A DNA stretch of 58,988 nucleotides from an uncultured bacterium. Lineage in GTDB: Bacteria > Verrucomicrobiota > Kiritimatiellia > RFP12 > UBA1067. The first letter of the stretch is position 1. Each line of letters starts with the position of its first letter. The translations under genes and the position numbers were made by a program. This document shows positions 14,312-24,000 of the stretch, one piece after another. Under the pieces are notes generated by a model, which saw only the letters and a list, made by a program, of their open reading frames with translations, did not search any database and was not told where the DNA came from. The stretch is from contig CACZDG010000004.1 in assembly GCA_902779865.1 (NCBI GenBank), forward strand, positions 1 to 58,988, written 5' to 3'.

Positions 14312-16855
14312 TCAGGAACGCTTCGCGGCGCCTTCGGCTGAGAACTGCGGACGGCGGCCCTTGTAGAACCACATCATGATCGGCGTTGCAACGAACACCG
14401 AGGAATACGTACCAGCGATGACGCCGATGAGCATCGTCAGCGCGAAGTCAAAGATCGAACCGTCGCCGAACGCGAAGAGCGCGAGCACCGCGAAGAACGT
14501 GGTGATGGACGTAATCACCGTACGGCTAAGGCACTCGTTGAGGGCGCGGTTGCAGAGATCCTTGAACTTGCTCTTCTGGTCGCGGCGCAGATCCTCGCGG
14601 ATACGGTCGAACACGACGATCGTGTCGTTCACCGAGTAACCGATGATCGTGAGGAGCGCCGTGATGACGAGCAGGGAGACCTGACGCCCGCACAGCGAGA
14701 AGAGGCCGAGCGAGACCAACGCGTCGTGCGCGAGCGCTACGAGCGCGCCGAGGCCGAAGCCGAACTCGAAGCGGAACGCGACGTAGATCAGGATCGCGCA
14801 AAGCGAGAGGATCACGGCCCACGTGCCGGACTTCTTGAGGTCGGAGCCCACGACGGAACCGACTTCCGACGCGTCGCGGATTGCAATGTTGGCCTTCGGA
14901 AAGGCTTCCTGCAGCAACTTCGTCACGTGGCCGGCGACGTCCGTCACGCCCTTGTCCTTGGCGTTGTCGGAGGTATAGCCCGTCTTCACGAGGAGCTTCG
15001 ACTCGCCCTGGGTCTGGATGACCGTGGCGTTGTCGAAAGGATTGAGGACCTTGCGGATGTCGGAATCCGAAGGACGGTTCGCCGCATCGACGTCGAACAC
15101 TATCGACGTGCCGCCCGTGAGATCGACGGCGAGAACCGACGCCGGCTTCACGACCGCACGTATGCCGAAGATGGCGACCGTGACAACCGCGATGGCGAGG
15201 GACGAGATCACCGCGACCTTACCGAGCTTGACGAAATCGACGTTCGGCACTTTCTTGAAGATGTTGAGCATCTTGAACGCCTTCATCGAATCGGGGTTCG
15301 TGGTCTTCTCGAACACGAGGCGCGTGACGATCACGGCGGTGAACATCGAGATCACGACGCCGGCCGTGAGGGTGATGGCGAAGCCGCGCACCGGACCCGT
15401 GCCGACGATGAACAGGATGATGCCCGTCACGATGGTGGTGATGTTGGAGTCGAGAATCGCGGTGAAGGCGCGTCCGTAGCCGTTCTTGATGGCGGTGCCG
15501 ACGGAGACCTTGTTGGCGAACTCCTCGCGGATGCGCTCGAAGATGATCACGTTGGCGTCAACCGCCATGCCGAGCGTGAGGACGATGCCCGCGATGCCCG
15601 GCATGGTGAGCACCGGCAGCTGCAACGATCCGGACGCGCCCATCGACGCGTCCTTCGCGAACACGCCGAGCACGTTCGCCACAATGACGAGAGCTGCGGG
15701 CAGGAGCACGATGTCGAGGAACAGCGCGATGTCAGCGACGAGACCAGCATACCAGTAGTAGATGAACATGAAGATTGCGACGAGCGCGAAGCCGAGGCCG
15801 GCGGCGATCAAGCCCGCCTGCTTGGCGTCCTCGCCCACCGTCGGGGAGACGGACTCCTCGGCGAGCAACTTGAGCGGCACTGGCAACGCACCAGCGTTGA
15901 GATCGTTCGCGAGGCGCTGCGCCTCCGCGACGGAGAAGCTGCCGGAGATCTGTCCGCTCGTGCTGATTTCGCTCTCGAGCACCGGGGCGGAGACGAGCGT
16001 GCCGTCAAGCACGATTGCGAGCTCGCGGCCGCGGTCGGAATCGTTGCGTGCGCCGTGCGCGATGTAGTTGCGCGTAAGCCGGCGCATGAGGTTGCCGCCC
16101 TGGCTGTTGAGCTTGAAGGCGACGACGGGGCGTCCGACCTGGTCGCGGTCAACGTGCGCCGAGACGAGGTACTCGCCCGTGAGCTCCGTCTTGCGGCTCA
16201 CGTAGTTAGGATAGTAGGTGCCCTCCTTCGTCTTCTCAAGCATGAACTGGTAGCCCTGCGGAGGACGGCCGAACGCGGCGAGGCGGCTCTGGTAGCCGGG
16301 CTTGCTCGCGACCTTGTCGTAGTCAGGCGCACGGCTGAAGCCCTCGCCCTTCGCGCTGGTCACGTAGCCCTCCGGCACCTTGCCGTCGGCAAGAAGCTTG
16401 TTGGCGAGCTCGCGGTTGTTGCGGTGCGTGAGGCGGAACTCGAGGAACGACGCGCTCTGGAGCGAACGCTTGGCCTCGGCGCGGGTCTTATCGTCGATGC
16501 CGGGCAGCTGCACGAGCAGGCGGTGGCCCTTCATACCCTGGATCACGGGCTCGTTCATGCCCATGCCGTCAACACGGCGGCGGACGACCTGGATGATGCG
16601 CTCGTCGCTGCCATTGAGAGCCTCGTTCATCTTCTGCTGGATCGCCGCAGTATCATTCGTATCGGCGACCTGTGCGAGAACGGACTCACGCAGCGCGTCC
16701 TCGTCCACGCCAAGCGTGAAGGACGTACCACCCTTAAGGTCAAGTCCTAGCCGGATTTTTTCGCCCAGCGGGGTCGTAACACAAATGGAGAATACGGCAA
16801 TGACCAGCAGGGCCAGCCATTTCCACATGTTCGCACGCGAAGTATCAGAACTCAT
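14312..16855 (-). CDS. secDF: Protein translocase subunit SecDF (fused)
   Basis: 847 residues combining SecD and SecF. SecD: first membrane segment (residues 10-27), the LGLDLKGGTSF signature, a periplasmic P1 region, SVSPTVGEDAKQAG, then five membrane segments with GMAVDANVIIFERIREE. SecF: a membrane segment near 575, LAVDLTGGTSIVFDVD, GSVVGSDLKKSG, and five more segments with GYSVNDTIVVFDRIRE. The pair uses the proton-motive force to pull exported proteins across the inner membrane after SecA. The fused form is common in PVC and some Gram-positive bacteria. Its own promoter lies at 16889-16917 and it leads a transcript with metX-metW. Confidence 0.96.
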   Translation of the reverse strand: MSSDTSRANMWKWLALLVIAVFSICVTTPLGEKIRLGLDLKGGTSFTLGVDEDALRESVLAQVADTNDTAAIQQKMNEALNGSDERIIQVVRRRVDGMGMNEPVIQGMKGHRLLVQLPGIDDKTRAEAKRSLQSASFLEFRLTHRNNRELANKLLADGKVPEGYVTSAKGEGFSRAPDYDKVASKPGYQSRLAAFGRPPQGYQFMLEKTKEGTYYPNYVSRKTELTGEYLVSAHVDRDQVGRPVVAFKLNSQGGNLMRRLTRNYIAHGARNDSDRGRELAIVLDGTLVSAPVLESEISTSGQISGSFSVAEAQRLANDLNAGALPVPLKLLAEESVSPTVGEDAKQAGLIAAGLGFALVAIFMFIYYWYAGLVADIALFLDIVLLPAALVIVANVLGVFAKDASMGASGSLQLPVLTMPGIAGIVLTLGMAVDANVIIFERIREEFANKVSVGTAIKNGYGRAFTAILDSNITTIVTGIILFIVGTGPVRGFAITLTAGVVISMFTAVIVTRLVFEKTTNPDSMKAFKMLNIFKKVPNVDFVKLGKVAVISSLAIAVVTVAIFGIRAVVKPASVLAVDLTGGTSIVFDVDAANRPSDSDIRKVLNPFDNATVIQTQGESKLLVKTGYTSDNAKDKGVTDVAGHVTKLLQEAFPKANIAIRDASEVGSVVGSDLKKSGTWAVILSLCAILIYVAFRFEFGFGLGALVALAHDALVSLGLFSLCGRQVSLLVITALLTIIGYSVNDTIVVFDRIREDLRRDQKSKFKDLCNRALNECLSRTVITSITTFFAVLALFAFGDGSIFDFALTMLIGVIAGTYSSVFVATPIMMWFYKGRRPQFSAEGAAKRS

Positions 16856-16888
16856 TTTTTACCTCTTTCTTGTCAAAACGGAATGAAT

Positions 16889-16917
16889 AGTATAACATAA
16901 CGCTGGCTAATTGGCAA
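16889..16917 (-). promoter_or_regulatory. Promoter of secDF
   Basis: On the minus strand TTGCCA (16912-16917) and TATACT (16889-16894) are 17 bp apart, 34 bases before the secDF start, which is preceded by AGAGGT. Confidence 0.75.
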
Positions 16918-16950
16918 GGGGTGCAACAGCACTTTTACGCATAGTGCCAA

Positions 16951-17187
16951 TCACCCCTTCGCCTTTTTGGCCTTTCGCCAGAGGAACAGGCAAATTACCG
17001 CGTAATAGAGTGCCACGCCCGCAAGGTAGAGCGCCCACACAGCCGGCACCTCTGACGCACCAACCTGATTCGCCGCGGCGATTCGGATACAGAAGAAAGC
17101 CGCCGTAAACACAACTGCCGCGCCGATGGAAAAAATGACGCGGCGCCCGTAGCGTGGTGGCGGAACTGGCGTAAGCGCAGGGTTCAT
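16951..17187 (-). CDS. Small membrane protein, 78 aa
   Basis: I do not recognise this protein. After a Pro-rich N-terminus there are two hydrophobic segments (about residues 18-38 and 48-68) and a lysine-rich C-terminus (RKAKKAKG), giving a two-span inner-membrane hairpin. Its start overlaps the stop of the pseudouridine synthase gene (ATGA), so it is the last gene of that operon. An alternative frame in the same place lacks this topology and coupling. Confidence 0.6.
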   Translation of the reverse strand: MNPALTPVPPPRYGRRVIFSIGAAVVFTAAFFCIRIAAANQVGASEVPAVWALYLAGVALYYAVICLFLWRKAKKAKG

Positions 17188-18113
17188 GCAATCAATCCCC
17201 AGTCTGGATACGGGGTACGGATTTCCATCTCGTCGCCAGTCATCGGGTGACGGAACGTCGCCGCAAGGGCGTGGAGGTTGTGTCCCTTTTGGTTCTCCAC
17301 CGCGAACGCGCCGTAGAGACGATCGTTGATGATGTGCATCCCGGCGAGGGCGAGCTGTGCGCGAATCTGGTGCGTGACGCCAGTGTAGATCGTAACCTCA
17401 AGGAGCGTCCGTTCCTCGTTGCCGCACGAGGTACGTCCGATCGGCGTAAACTGCGTGACGGCGTGGAGTGGCGCTGCCTTCACGCGGGCGCGGGCGCGGC
17501 GGATGTCTATCATGCGGCAAAACGGAAGCGTAGGATCGTGGACGAGGTCGTTCTCGAGCGTGCCGCCTACGGCAACGGAACCTTCGACGAGAGCGAGGTA
17601 GGTCTTTTTCACCGTCTGCGCGGCGAACTGCGCGCGCAGCGCCTCGAACGCTTCTGCGGTGCGGGCGACAAGAACGAGGCCGGAAGTGTCTGCGTCGATC
17701 CGGTGCAGCGCACCGGCCATGAGCGGCTGGTCGCCGATTTCCCGTACGTCCGGCCATCTGGCAACTATGCCGTTCATGAGCGTGCCGGTCTCACGGTAGG
17801 TGAGCGGCTGAACGGGAAGGCCTGCGGGTTTGTCGAACGCCAGAAGGCTGGCGTCCTCAAATAGACAGCGCACAGGCACGTCGCGGTTCGGCGCCACGCG
17901 GTTGTCGCTCGCCTCGGCAAGGCGGCGCACGGTCACGGTTTCGCCGCCGCGAAGTTTCTGCCCTTTGATTGCCGGCCTACCGTCAACAAGAACGTCCCCC
18001 GCCGCACACGCATCGCGACAGAACGCGCGGGTGGACGAAGGGAATTGCGACAACAAGGCGGCATCCAGTCGAATGCCGCCCTGTTCCACGGTGAAGCACC
18101 GTTCGTTAATCAT
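17184..18113 (-). CDS. RluA-family pseudouridine synthase
   Basis: 309 residues with an N-terminal S4 RNA-binding domain (GGIRLDAALLSQF through GDVLVDGRPAIKGQKL) and a C-terminal RluA catalytic domain. The catalytic Asp140 is in HRIDADTSG, followed by VLVARTAEA, KTYLALVEG and the late GVTHQIRAQLA motif. It isomerises uridine to pseudouridine in rRNA or tRNA; the family size fits RluC/RluD, but the target base cannot be read. The start at 18113 lies inside the end of the upstream lipoprotein gene (8-base overlap), indicating translational coupling. Confidence 0.92.
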   Translation of the reverse strand: MINERCFTVEQGGIRLDAALLSQFPSSTRAFCRDACAAGDVLVDGRPAIKGQKLRGGETVTVRRLAEASDNRVAPNRDVPVRCLFEDASLLAFDKPAGLPVQPLTYRETGTLMNGIVARWPDVREIGDQPLMAGALHRIDADTSGLVLVARTAEAFEALRAQFAAQTVKKTYLALVEGSVAVGGTLENDLVHDPTLPFCRMIDIRRARARVKAAPLHAVTQFTPIGRTSCGNEERTLLEVTIYTGVTHQIRAQLALAGMHIINDRLYGAFAVENQKGHNLHALAATFRHPMTGDEMEIRTPYPDWGLIA

Positions 18114-18279
18114 AGTGGTCCGTCATCTGCGATGGCAAGGGGCCGAGGCTTTCCCAATTGTGGTTGGTAGCCCAAGGCAGGTCTGAATCCGCCGCAGTAT
18201 CCGCTATGCAGCCAGTGAGGCCGAGCAGAACCAGCGCGGCGAGCGCAGCCATCAGCCATTTAGTCTGGAATGACGACAT
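18106..18279 (-). CDS. Small lipoprotein, 57 aa
   Basis: A short gene read directly from the sequence. It encodes a basic N-terminus (MSSFQTKW), a hydrophobic core and a lipobox LTGC whose Cys24 would be lipidated, then a short mature part of about 34 residues with two Trp (DLPWATNHNW) ending in an acidic tail. A good ribosome site (AAGGAAGG) precedes the ATG at 18279, which is inside the end of the upstream coiled-coil gene (20-base overlap). Its stop overlaps the pseudouridine synthase start. The tight double overlap and lipobox support it as real. Small lipoproteins of this sort sit in the cell envelope; the function is unknown. Confidence 0.75.
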   Translation of the reverse strand: MSSFQTKWLMAALAALVLLGLTGCIADTAADSDLPWATNHNWESLGPLPSQMTDHYD

Positions 18280-19405
18280 CGCCTTCCTTCACCGGGGTCT
18301 GCAGCCAATCGGGCAAGACGTCGGCCATCACGAAGTTGGTGTTCGGCGTCCACTGGCGCAGGCGAATCCTGCCGACGACCGTAGGCTTGTCCTTGCCCTT
18401 CTCCTTGCGGTACAGCAACATCTCAAGTTGCGGCAGCACGCCGCTGTGGTCTTCTCCAAGAAGTTCATTGATGGCCGTGTCTTCAAACTTGATGACCACG
18501 AACGACTTCTCGACCTTTACGACCTTGCCCTTGTCGCCGCTCGTCATCGTTCCGCTGCCACCGCCGGCCGGCGCTGCTCTCGCCGTGGCCGTCTGCGTCT
18601 TGAGGAGGTTGGTGAGACGTTCCACGTTCTTCTTTTCCTTCTCAAGGTCTTCCTTCACTGCCTCGGTCTCGTCCTTCGCGGCGGTCAATTCCTCCTTGAG
18701 AGAAGTGACTTCCGTCTTGAGTTCCTCAACCTCGGCCTTAGTCTTCTGCAACTGATCCTCAAGCGCTGCCTTCTCGCTGGTGAGCTTCTCGATTTCCTTG
18801 TTCTTCTTCTCGATGGTGATCCGGTCCTGGCGCATTTGCGGAGGAAGCTTGTTGTATTCCGCAACGAGTTCCTGGAGTTTGACGCGCATCTTCCTGAGTT
18901 CGTCGCGGGTTGTGTTGAGCGTCTCCAGCTGTCTGCGCGCACGGCCCTCGACGACTTCGATAAGCGCGGACGCGGTGTTCGGGCCAGTCGTCTGGTACTT
19001 GTCGGGATTCGCGGTATCACGCACGCGATTGCCCTCTCCGTCAAGGAAGTAGAGTTTGCGCAGCTGTCCGGACTCCTTGCTGCCCCAACTCAGAAGCTTC
19101 TGCCCTTCCTTCTCGTACTTATAGGCGTATTCCTTGAGCAGGTTATCCCAAGAGATGTCTTCCACCTCCTGAGCCTCGACGGGCGAATCATCCTTGTTCG
19201 CTGTGGGAGCGGGGTCGCCGCCAGCGTCGTCCTCCTTGGCATCCTCTGCCTCGATGTACGACGACAGCTTGACTATGCAGTCTCGCAACTGGCTGTTGCT
19301 GTCCTTCAGCAACTCCTTCTTGTCGAACAAGTTGATTTCAAAATACAGCGCAACTCCGGCCACTGCCAGAATTACGTAGATGAGCGCGTGTACTGCCTTA
19401 TTCAT
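18260..19405 (-). CDS. Membrane-anchored coiled-coil protein with C-terminal beta domain
   Basis: 381 residues. One N-terminal membrane segment (residues 6-24, LIYVILAVAGVALYFEI) anchors a periplasmic protein. Residues about 150-275 are a long heptad-rich, Lys/Glu coiled coil (KKNKEIEKLTSEKAALE, KAEVEELKTEVTSLKEEL), then a Gly/Ala linker, then a small beta-rich domain (GKVVKVEKSFVVIKFED, then VVGRIRLRQW). The layout recalls scaffolding or cell-envelope organiser proteins of the MreC type but without the MreC signature. It begins the operon with the lipoprotein and pseudouridine synthase. Function unknown; an envelope role is inferred from topology. Confidence 0.75.
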   Translation of the reverse strand: MNKAVHALIYVILAVAGVALYFEINLFDKKELLKDSNSQLRDCIVKLSSYIEAEDAKEDDAGGDPAPTANKDDSPVEAQEVEDISWDNLLKEYAYKYEKEGQKLLSWGSKESGQLRKLYFLDGEGNRVRDTANPDKYQTTGPNTASALIEVVEGRARRQLETLNTTRDELRKMRVKLQELVAEYNKLPPQMRQDRITIEKKNKEIEKLTSEKAALEDQLQKTKAEVEELKTEVTSLKEELTAAKDETEAVKEDLEKEKKNVERLTNLLKTQTATARAAPAGGGSGTMTSGDKGKVVKVEKSFVVIKFEDTAINELLGEDHSGVLPQLEMLLYRKEKGKDKPTVVGRIRLRQWTPNTNFVMADVLPDWLQTPVKEGDVVIPD

Positions 19406-19517
19406 CTTCTTTCTTTCTCTCTTTCAATCCTTTAAACCGATGGCACAAAACCTAATCTGTGCCGTTACGGCATATTAGAATAATAGAAATTCGTCCGTAA
19501 AGCAACTGTAAAATGAC

Positions 19518-19539
19518 AAAAAATTTTCAGCCCCTGAAA
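19518..19539 (-). terminator. Terminator of the efflux operon
   Basis: On the minus strand TTTCAG and CTGAAA pair with a 3-base GGG loop, followed by A and a run of six T (19518-19523). It starts 5 bases after the stop of the outer-membrane factor gene. Confidence 0.75.
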
Positions 19540-19543
19540 TCGA

Positions 19544-21058
19544 TCAGAGCGCAATTCCTCCTCCAAGCGCCTTGTAGAGGGCGATCAAATCGGTCGTAAT
19601 CTTGCCTCTGCTGATGGTCAAAGCCTCCTCGAGCGTGAGCAGCGAACGCTGCGCGTCGAGCACGTTGTTGAAGTCCTTGAGGCCGTTTTTGTAGAGGTCC
19701 TGCGAAATGTTCACCGCGTCCTGCGCGGCCTTCACGGCACCTTGCAGAGACTGGTAGCGGTGGTATTCCTGCGTGTACGCGCTGTACGCGCTGCGTGCCT
19801 CGCTGAATGCGTTCTGCAAGGCGAGCTCATACTTGAGCGCGGCCTCCGAAAGCTTCGACTCCTCCACCTTCATGGCCGCGACGAGATTGCCGCCTTGGAA
19901 GATCGGCCAGCTGAACGACGGGCCAATCGAGCCCATGAACGCCTCGCGGCGGAAGAACTTGCCGGCCTCGATGCTGTCGAGTCCGATAGAGCCGTTGATG
20001 TAGAACTTCGGGAAGAGAAGCGAGGTGGCGACGCCGACGGCGGCGGACTGCGCGGCGAGCGAGCGCTCGGCGGCGCGCACGTCCGGGCGGCGGCGCATCG
20101 CGTCGAGGGGAATCGACGCAACGCGCTGCGGTGCCACGAGCCAGTCGCGCTCAGGTTGGGGATTGAGCGTGCCGTGGAGCGCGCCCGGCATCTTGCCGGC
20201 CAGAATCTCAAGCGCGTTCTTGTATTGCTCTTCGCTCGCGAGGAGGTTCGGGAGCGAGGCACGCGTTTGCTCAACGTTGTACTTCGCCTGCTTGACGGCG
20301 AGTTCGTCGCCGATGCCGCTGTCGAGACGCGACTTGAGGATGTCGTACGTCTCGCTTTGCAGCTTGAGGTTCGTACGCGCCACCTTGAGACGCTCCTGCA
20401 CCGTGCGCAGCTCTACGTAGGTACTCGCTATTTCGGCAGTGAGCGACACCAAGGCATCCTCAAGCGTGCAGACGGATGCGTCAAGACGTGCCTCCGCCGA
20501 TTCGTATGCACGACGCGAGCCACCGAAGATGTCGATTTCCCACGTGGCGTCGAAGCCGCTGTTCCAGTGGTCGCCGTGGTACGCCTTGCCGGAACCGGCG
20601 CGCGAACTGGTGAAGCTGTGCGCACCCGAACGCATGTAGGTGCCGTCCATCGTGACGTTCGGAAGGAACGCGGCCGCCGCGCCGACCAATGTCCAGCGTG
20701 CCTGGACAAGACGTTCCTGCGCCATGAGGAACGAGAGGTTGTTGGAGACTGCTGTGTCAACGAGATTCACGAGCACGTCGTCGTTGAACTGCGTCCACCA
20801 CATCTTTATCGACTCAGCAGTAATCTCCTTGCGCGGGTCGTCCTTCGCGTCCGCTGGCTTGAACTCGCCAGTCGCCGTCTTGTTCGTCGTCGGGTAGCCG
20901 GCGTCTGGCAACGGCGCGGCGGCGGCTTCTATTTCCGGCTCCTTGTAGTCGGGGCCGACCGACCATAAATGCGAGCAACCAACAACGCCAAGCGCCAGGC
21001 CTCCGGCCAGCGCTGGTACGCAAGCCGCAATCCACGAATCACGAATCACTAACTTCAT
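19544..21058 (-). CDS. RND efflux outer-membrane factor (NodT/TolC-like lipoprotein)
   Basis: 504 residues, with a signal sequence ending in a lipobox-like VVGC (Cys about 28) and the SHLWSVGPDYKEPE start typical of NodT-family factors. Two TolC-like halves follow, each with long helices (LSFLMAQERLVQARWTLVGA, then VEESKLSEAALKYELALQNA) and the R-R-P-DVRAAERSLAAQSA signature. It forms a trimeric outer-membrane channel for the pump encoded upstream. It is last in the minus-strand efflux operon, 21 bases after the pump gene, and is followed by a terminator. Confidence 0.93.
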   Translation of the reverse strand: MKLVIRDSWIAACVPALAGGLALGVVGCSHLWSVGPDYKEPEIEAAAAPLPDAGYPTTNKTATGEFKPADAKDDPRKEITAESIKMWWTQFNDDVLVNLVDTAVSNNLSFLMAQERLVQARWTLVGAAAAFLPNVTMDGTYMRSGAHSFTSSRAGSGKAYHGDHWNSGFDATWEIDIFGGSRRAYESAEARLDASVCTLEDALVSLTAEIASTYVELRTVQERLKVARTNLKLQSETYDILKSRLDSGIGDELAVKQAKYNVEQTRASLPNLLASEEQYKNALEILAGKMPGALHGTLNPQPERDWLVAPQRVASIPLDAMRRRPDVRAAERSLAAQSAAVGVATSLLFPKFYINGSIGLDSIEAGKFFRREAFMGSIGPSFSWPIFQGGNLVAAMKVEESKLSEAALKYELALQNAFSEARSAYSAYTQEYHRYQSLQGAVKAAQDAVNISQDLYKNGLKDFNNVLDAQRSLLTLEEALTISRGKITTDLIALYKALGGGIAL

Positions 21059-21079
21059 GTTGTTTTCCTTTCTTGAAAT

Positions 21080-24000
21080 TCAAGCTCTCGCCTTCAGGTC
21101 GCGACGGCGGCGTGCACGCGCCGACAGGTATGCGAAGAAGCGCTTCACCCTCTCGCGCCACGTCTGGAAGAGCGCATAGAGGCCAGGCACCAGCAGTATG
21201 CCGAACGCGACGGACGCGAACATTCCCCAGAACTCGGTCGTGCCGAGATGGTTGCGGCTCGCGGCGCCCGCGCCCGTCGCAATCATCATCGGGAGCGTGC
21301 CGAGGAGCGTGGTGAGAGCCGTCATCAGGAGCGCGCGCAGACGTTCGCCCGCAGCCGCACCGGCGGCATCGACTATCGAGAAGCCCTCGTTCTCGTGCTT
21401 GTCCTTCGCGAACTCCACGAGCAAGATGGCGTTCTTCGAGGCGAGGCCCACGAGCAGCACGAGGCCGAGCTGCGCGTAGATGGAGAGCGCGTACGGTTTC
21501 CCAGAGGCGAAGATGCCCCAGTACTTAAGGCCCAGGAGAGCCCCGAACACCGCCACGAAAATGGAGAGCATCACCGGCATCGGAATCGTCCAGCTTTCGT
21601 ACTGCGCGACGAGGAAGAGGTATCCGAACAACACGGCGAGGAGGATGAGCGGAGCGGCCGTGCCTTCGTTGCGCTGCTCTTGGTAGGAGAGCGCAGCCCA
21701 GTTGTAGCCAAAACCCTCTGGCATATCCGTCTTGAACAGTTCGCGCAGTTCATTCATCACGAGGCCTGACGGCACGCCGGGCTTCGGCAGGATGGTGAGC
21801 TGTGCGGTCACGTACTTGTCGCGCGTGCTGATGGCGCGCGGGCCAAGTTCGTGCGAGATGGTGCCGAGCGACCCCACGGGCACCATCGCGCCGGTGGAGG
21901 AGCGCACGTAGAGGCGTTCAACGGCCTCGGGCGTTGCGCGCGCCGACGCCTCGGCGGCCACGGTTACGCGGTTGACCTGCGTGCCAAGGTTGACGTCGTT
22001 CACGTAACGCGAGCCGAGATAGTTCTGGAGCGTGGCGTAGATCGTCGCGACAGGCACGTGGAACATCTCCGTCTTCTTGCGGTCGAGGTTGAACTTCAGG
22101 TGAGGCGTCACGGCGTTGTAGCCGGAGAATGCCATCAACACGTTCGGGTTCGCGTTGATCTTGGCGAGAAGCTTGTTCTTCACCTCGTCCATCTTCATCG
22201 GATCGGCGTCGGCCTTGTCCTGGATGTGTACGGAGATGCCGTTCGCCATGCCGAGTCCGGGGATCGCGGGCGGCATGAACACCTGCCACTTCGGTTCAGG
22301 CACCGCAGCTAGCAAACCCTGGATTTTACCCACGAGCATGGCGGCGTGCTGCTCCGGCAGCGGACGGTCGTCCCAGCCCTTGAGGTCGATGATGAGCGTG
22401 GTCTGGTTCTCGCCGCGCCCGCCGATCATGCCCCAGCCGGTGATGGAGAGGACGCTCGACACTTCTGGCAACTCGCGCAGCAGATCAACGGCGCGAAGTG
22501 CGGCGTCGCGGCTGCGGTCGCGCGCGGTTCCCTCGGGCATCTCCATCGAGGCGAAGATGACGCGCTGGTCCTCATCCGGCAGGAACGCGGTCTGCGTCTT
22601 CGTGAAGAGCGAGACGGTGAGCATGACCGTCAGCGCGAGCAGCACGCCCGCGAGGAAGATGCGGCTTGCGAGCCACTTCGCCGCCGCAACGAACAATCCC
22701 TTGAACCTCTCAACGCACCAGTTGAACCATGCGAGCGGGCCGTGCTTGTAGGGGCGCGACTCGCGCAGCACGAGCGAGCAGAGCGCGGGCGCGAGCGTGA
22801 GCGCGCACAGCGTGGAGAAGCACACGGCGGCGGAGAGCGTGACGGAGAACTGCTGGTAGATGCGGCCCGTGATGCCGCTCATGAAGCCCACGGGCACGAA
22901 GATGCCCAGGAGCACGAGCGTCGTCGCGATGACGGCGCTCGTCACGTCGCTCATCGCCTGGATCGTCGCCTCCTTCGCGTTGAGGCCGCGCGTCTCGATG
23001 AGGAACTGCACGCGCTCCACCACCACGATGCAGTCGTCCACCACCACGCCGATCGCGAGCACGAGCCCGAAGAGGGTGAGGATGTTGATGGTGTAGCCGA
23101 GGACGGCCATGAGAATGAACGTGGAGCAGAGCGAGACGGGGATCGTGAGGCACGGGATGAGCGTCGCGCGCCAGTCCTGCAGGAAGAGGTAGCACACGAG
23201 CACCACGAGGCCGAAGGTGATGAGCAGCGTCTCGACGATCTCCTTCACGCACATGCGCACGTAGTCGGTGGCGTCGTAGGGGGTGATCCACTCCAGGTCC
23301 TCCGGGAAGGACTGCGCGAGGTACTCCATCTCCTTGTAGATCTGGTCCATCGTCGCGATCGCGTTCGCGCCGGGCTTCTGCTGGAGGGCGATGGAGACGG
23401 CATTGCCGCCGTTGAACTGTCCGGTGAACATGTAGTTCTGCTCGCCGATCTCCGTGCGCGCGATGTCCTTGAGCTTCACGATGCCGCCCTTTTCGTCACG
23501 GCGCACCACGATCTCGTTGAACTCCTCGGGCTTCATCAGGCGTCCCTTTGCGGTGAGCGTATAGACCTTCGCTCCATGCGCGGGAATCGGCGATGCGCCC
23601 ACGGAACCTACCGACGCCTGCACGTTCTGGCGCGTGACGGCGGCGATAACTTCCTCGGAGTTGATACCCTGCGCGGCCATGCGGTCTGGGTCCATCCACA
23701 CGCGCATCGAGAGACGCGGGCCATAGACCGTGGCCTCACCCACGCCGGGAATGCGCAGCAGCACGGGCTGGATGTTGCCGTAGATGTAGTCGCTGATCTG
23801 GAGGCGCGACATCGTGCCCTTCGGCGAGCGGAGGCAGATGACGCCGAGCATGTCCTCGGCCTGCGCGCGGATGCGCCTGCCAAGCTGCTTCACCTCGGTC
23901 GGCAGCTTCGCCTCGGCCTGCGCCACGCGGTTCTGCACTTTGACCATGTCCATGTCTCGGTCCGACTCCACCTCGAAGGACACCTGCAGTTGGTAGTCGC

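Noticed and set aside
14726-16750. A 674-codon plus-strand open frame antisense to secDF
   Set aside because: It is the mirror of a strongly biased GC-rich gene; it has no recognisable domain and lies wholly within secDF.
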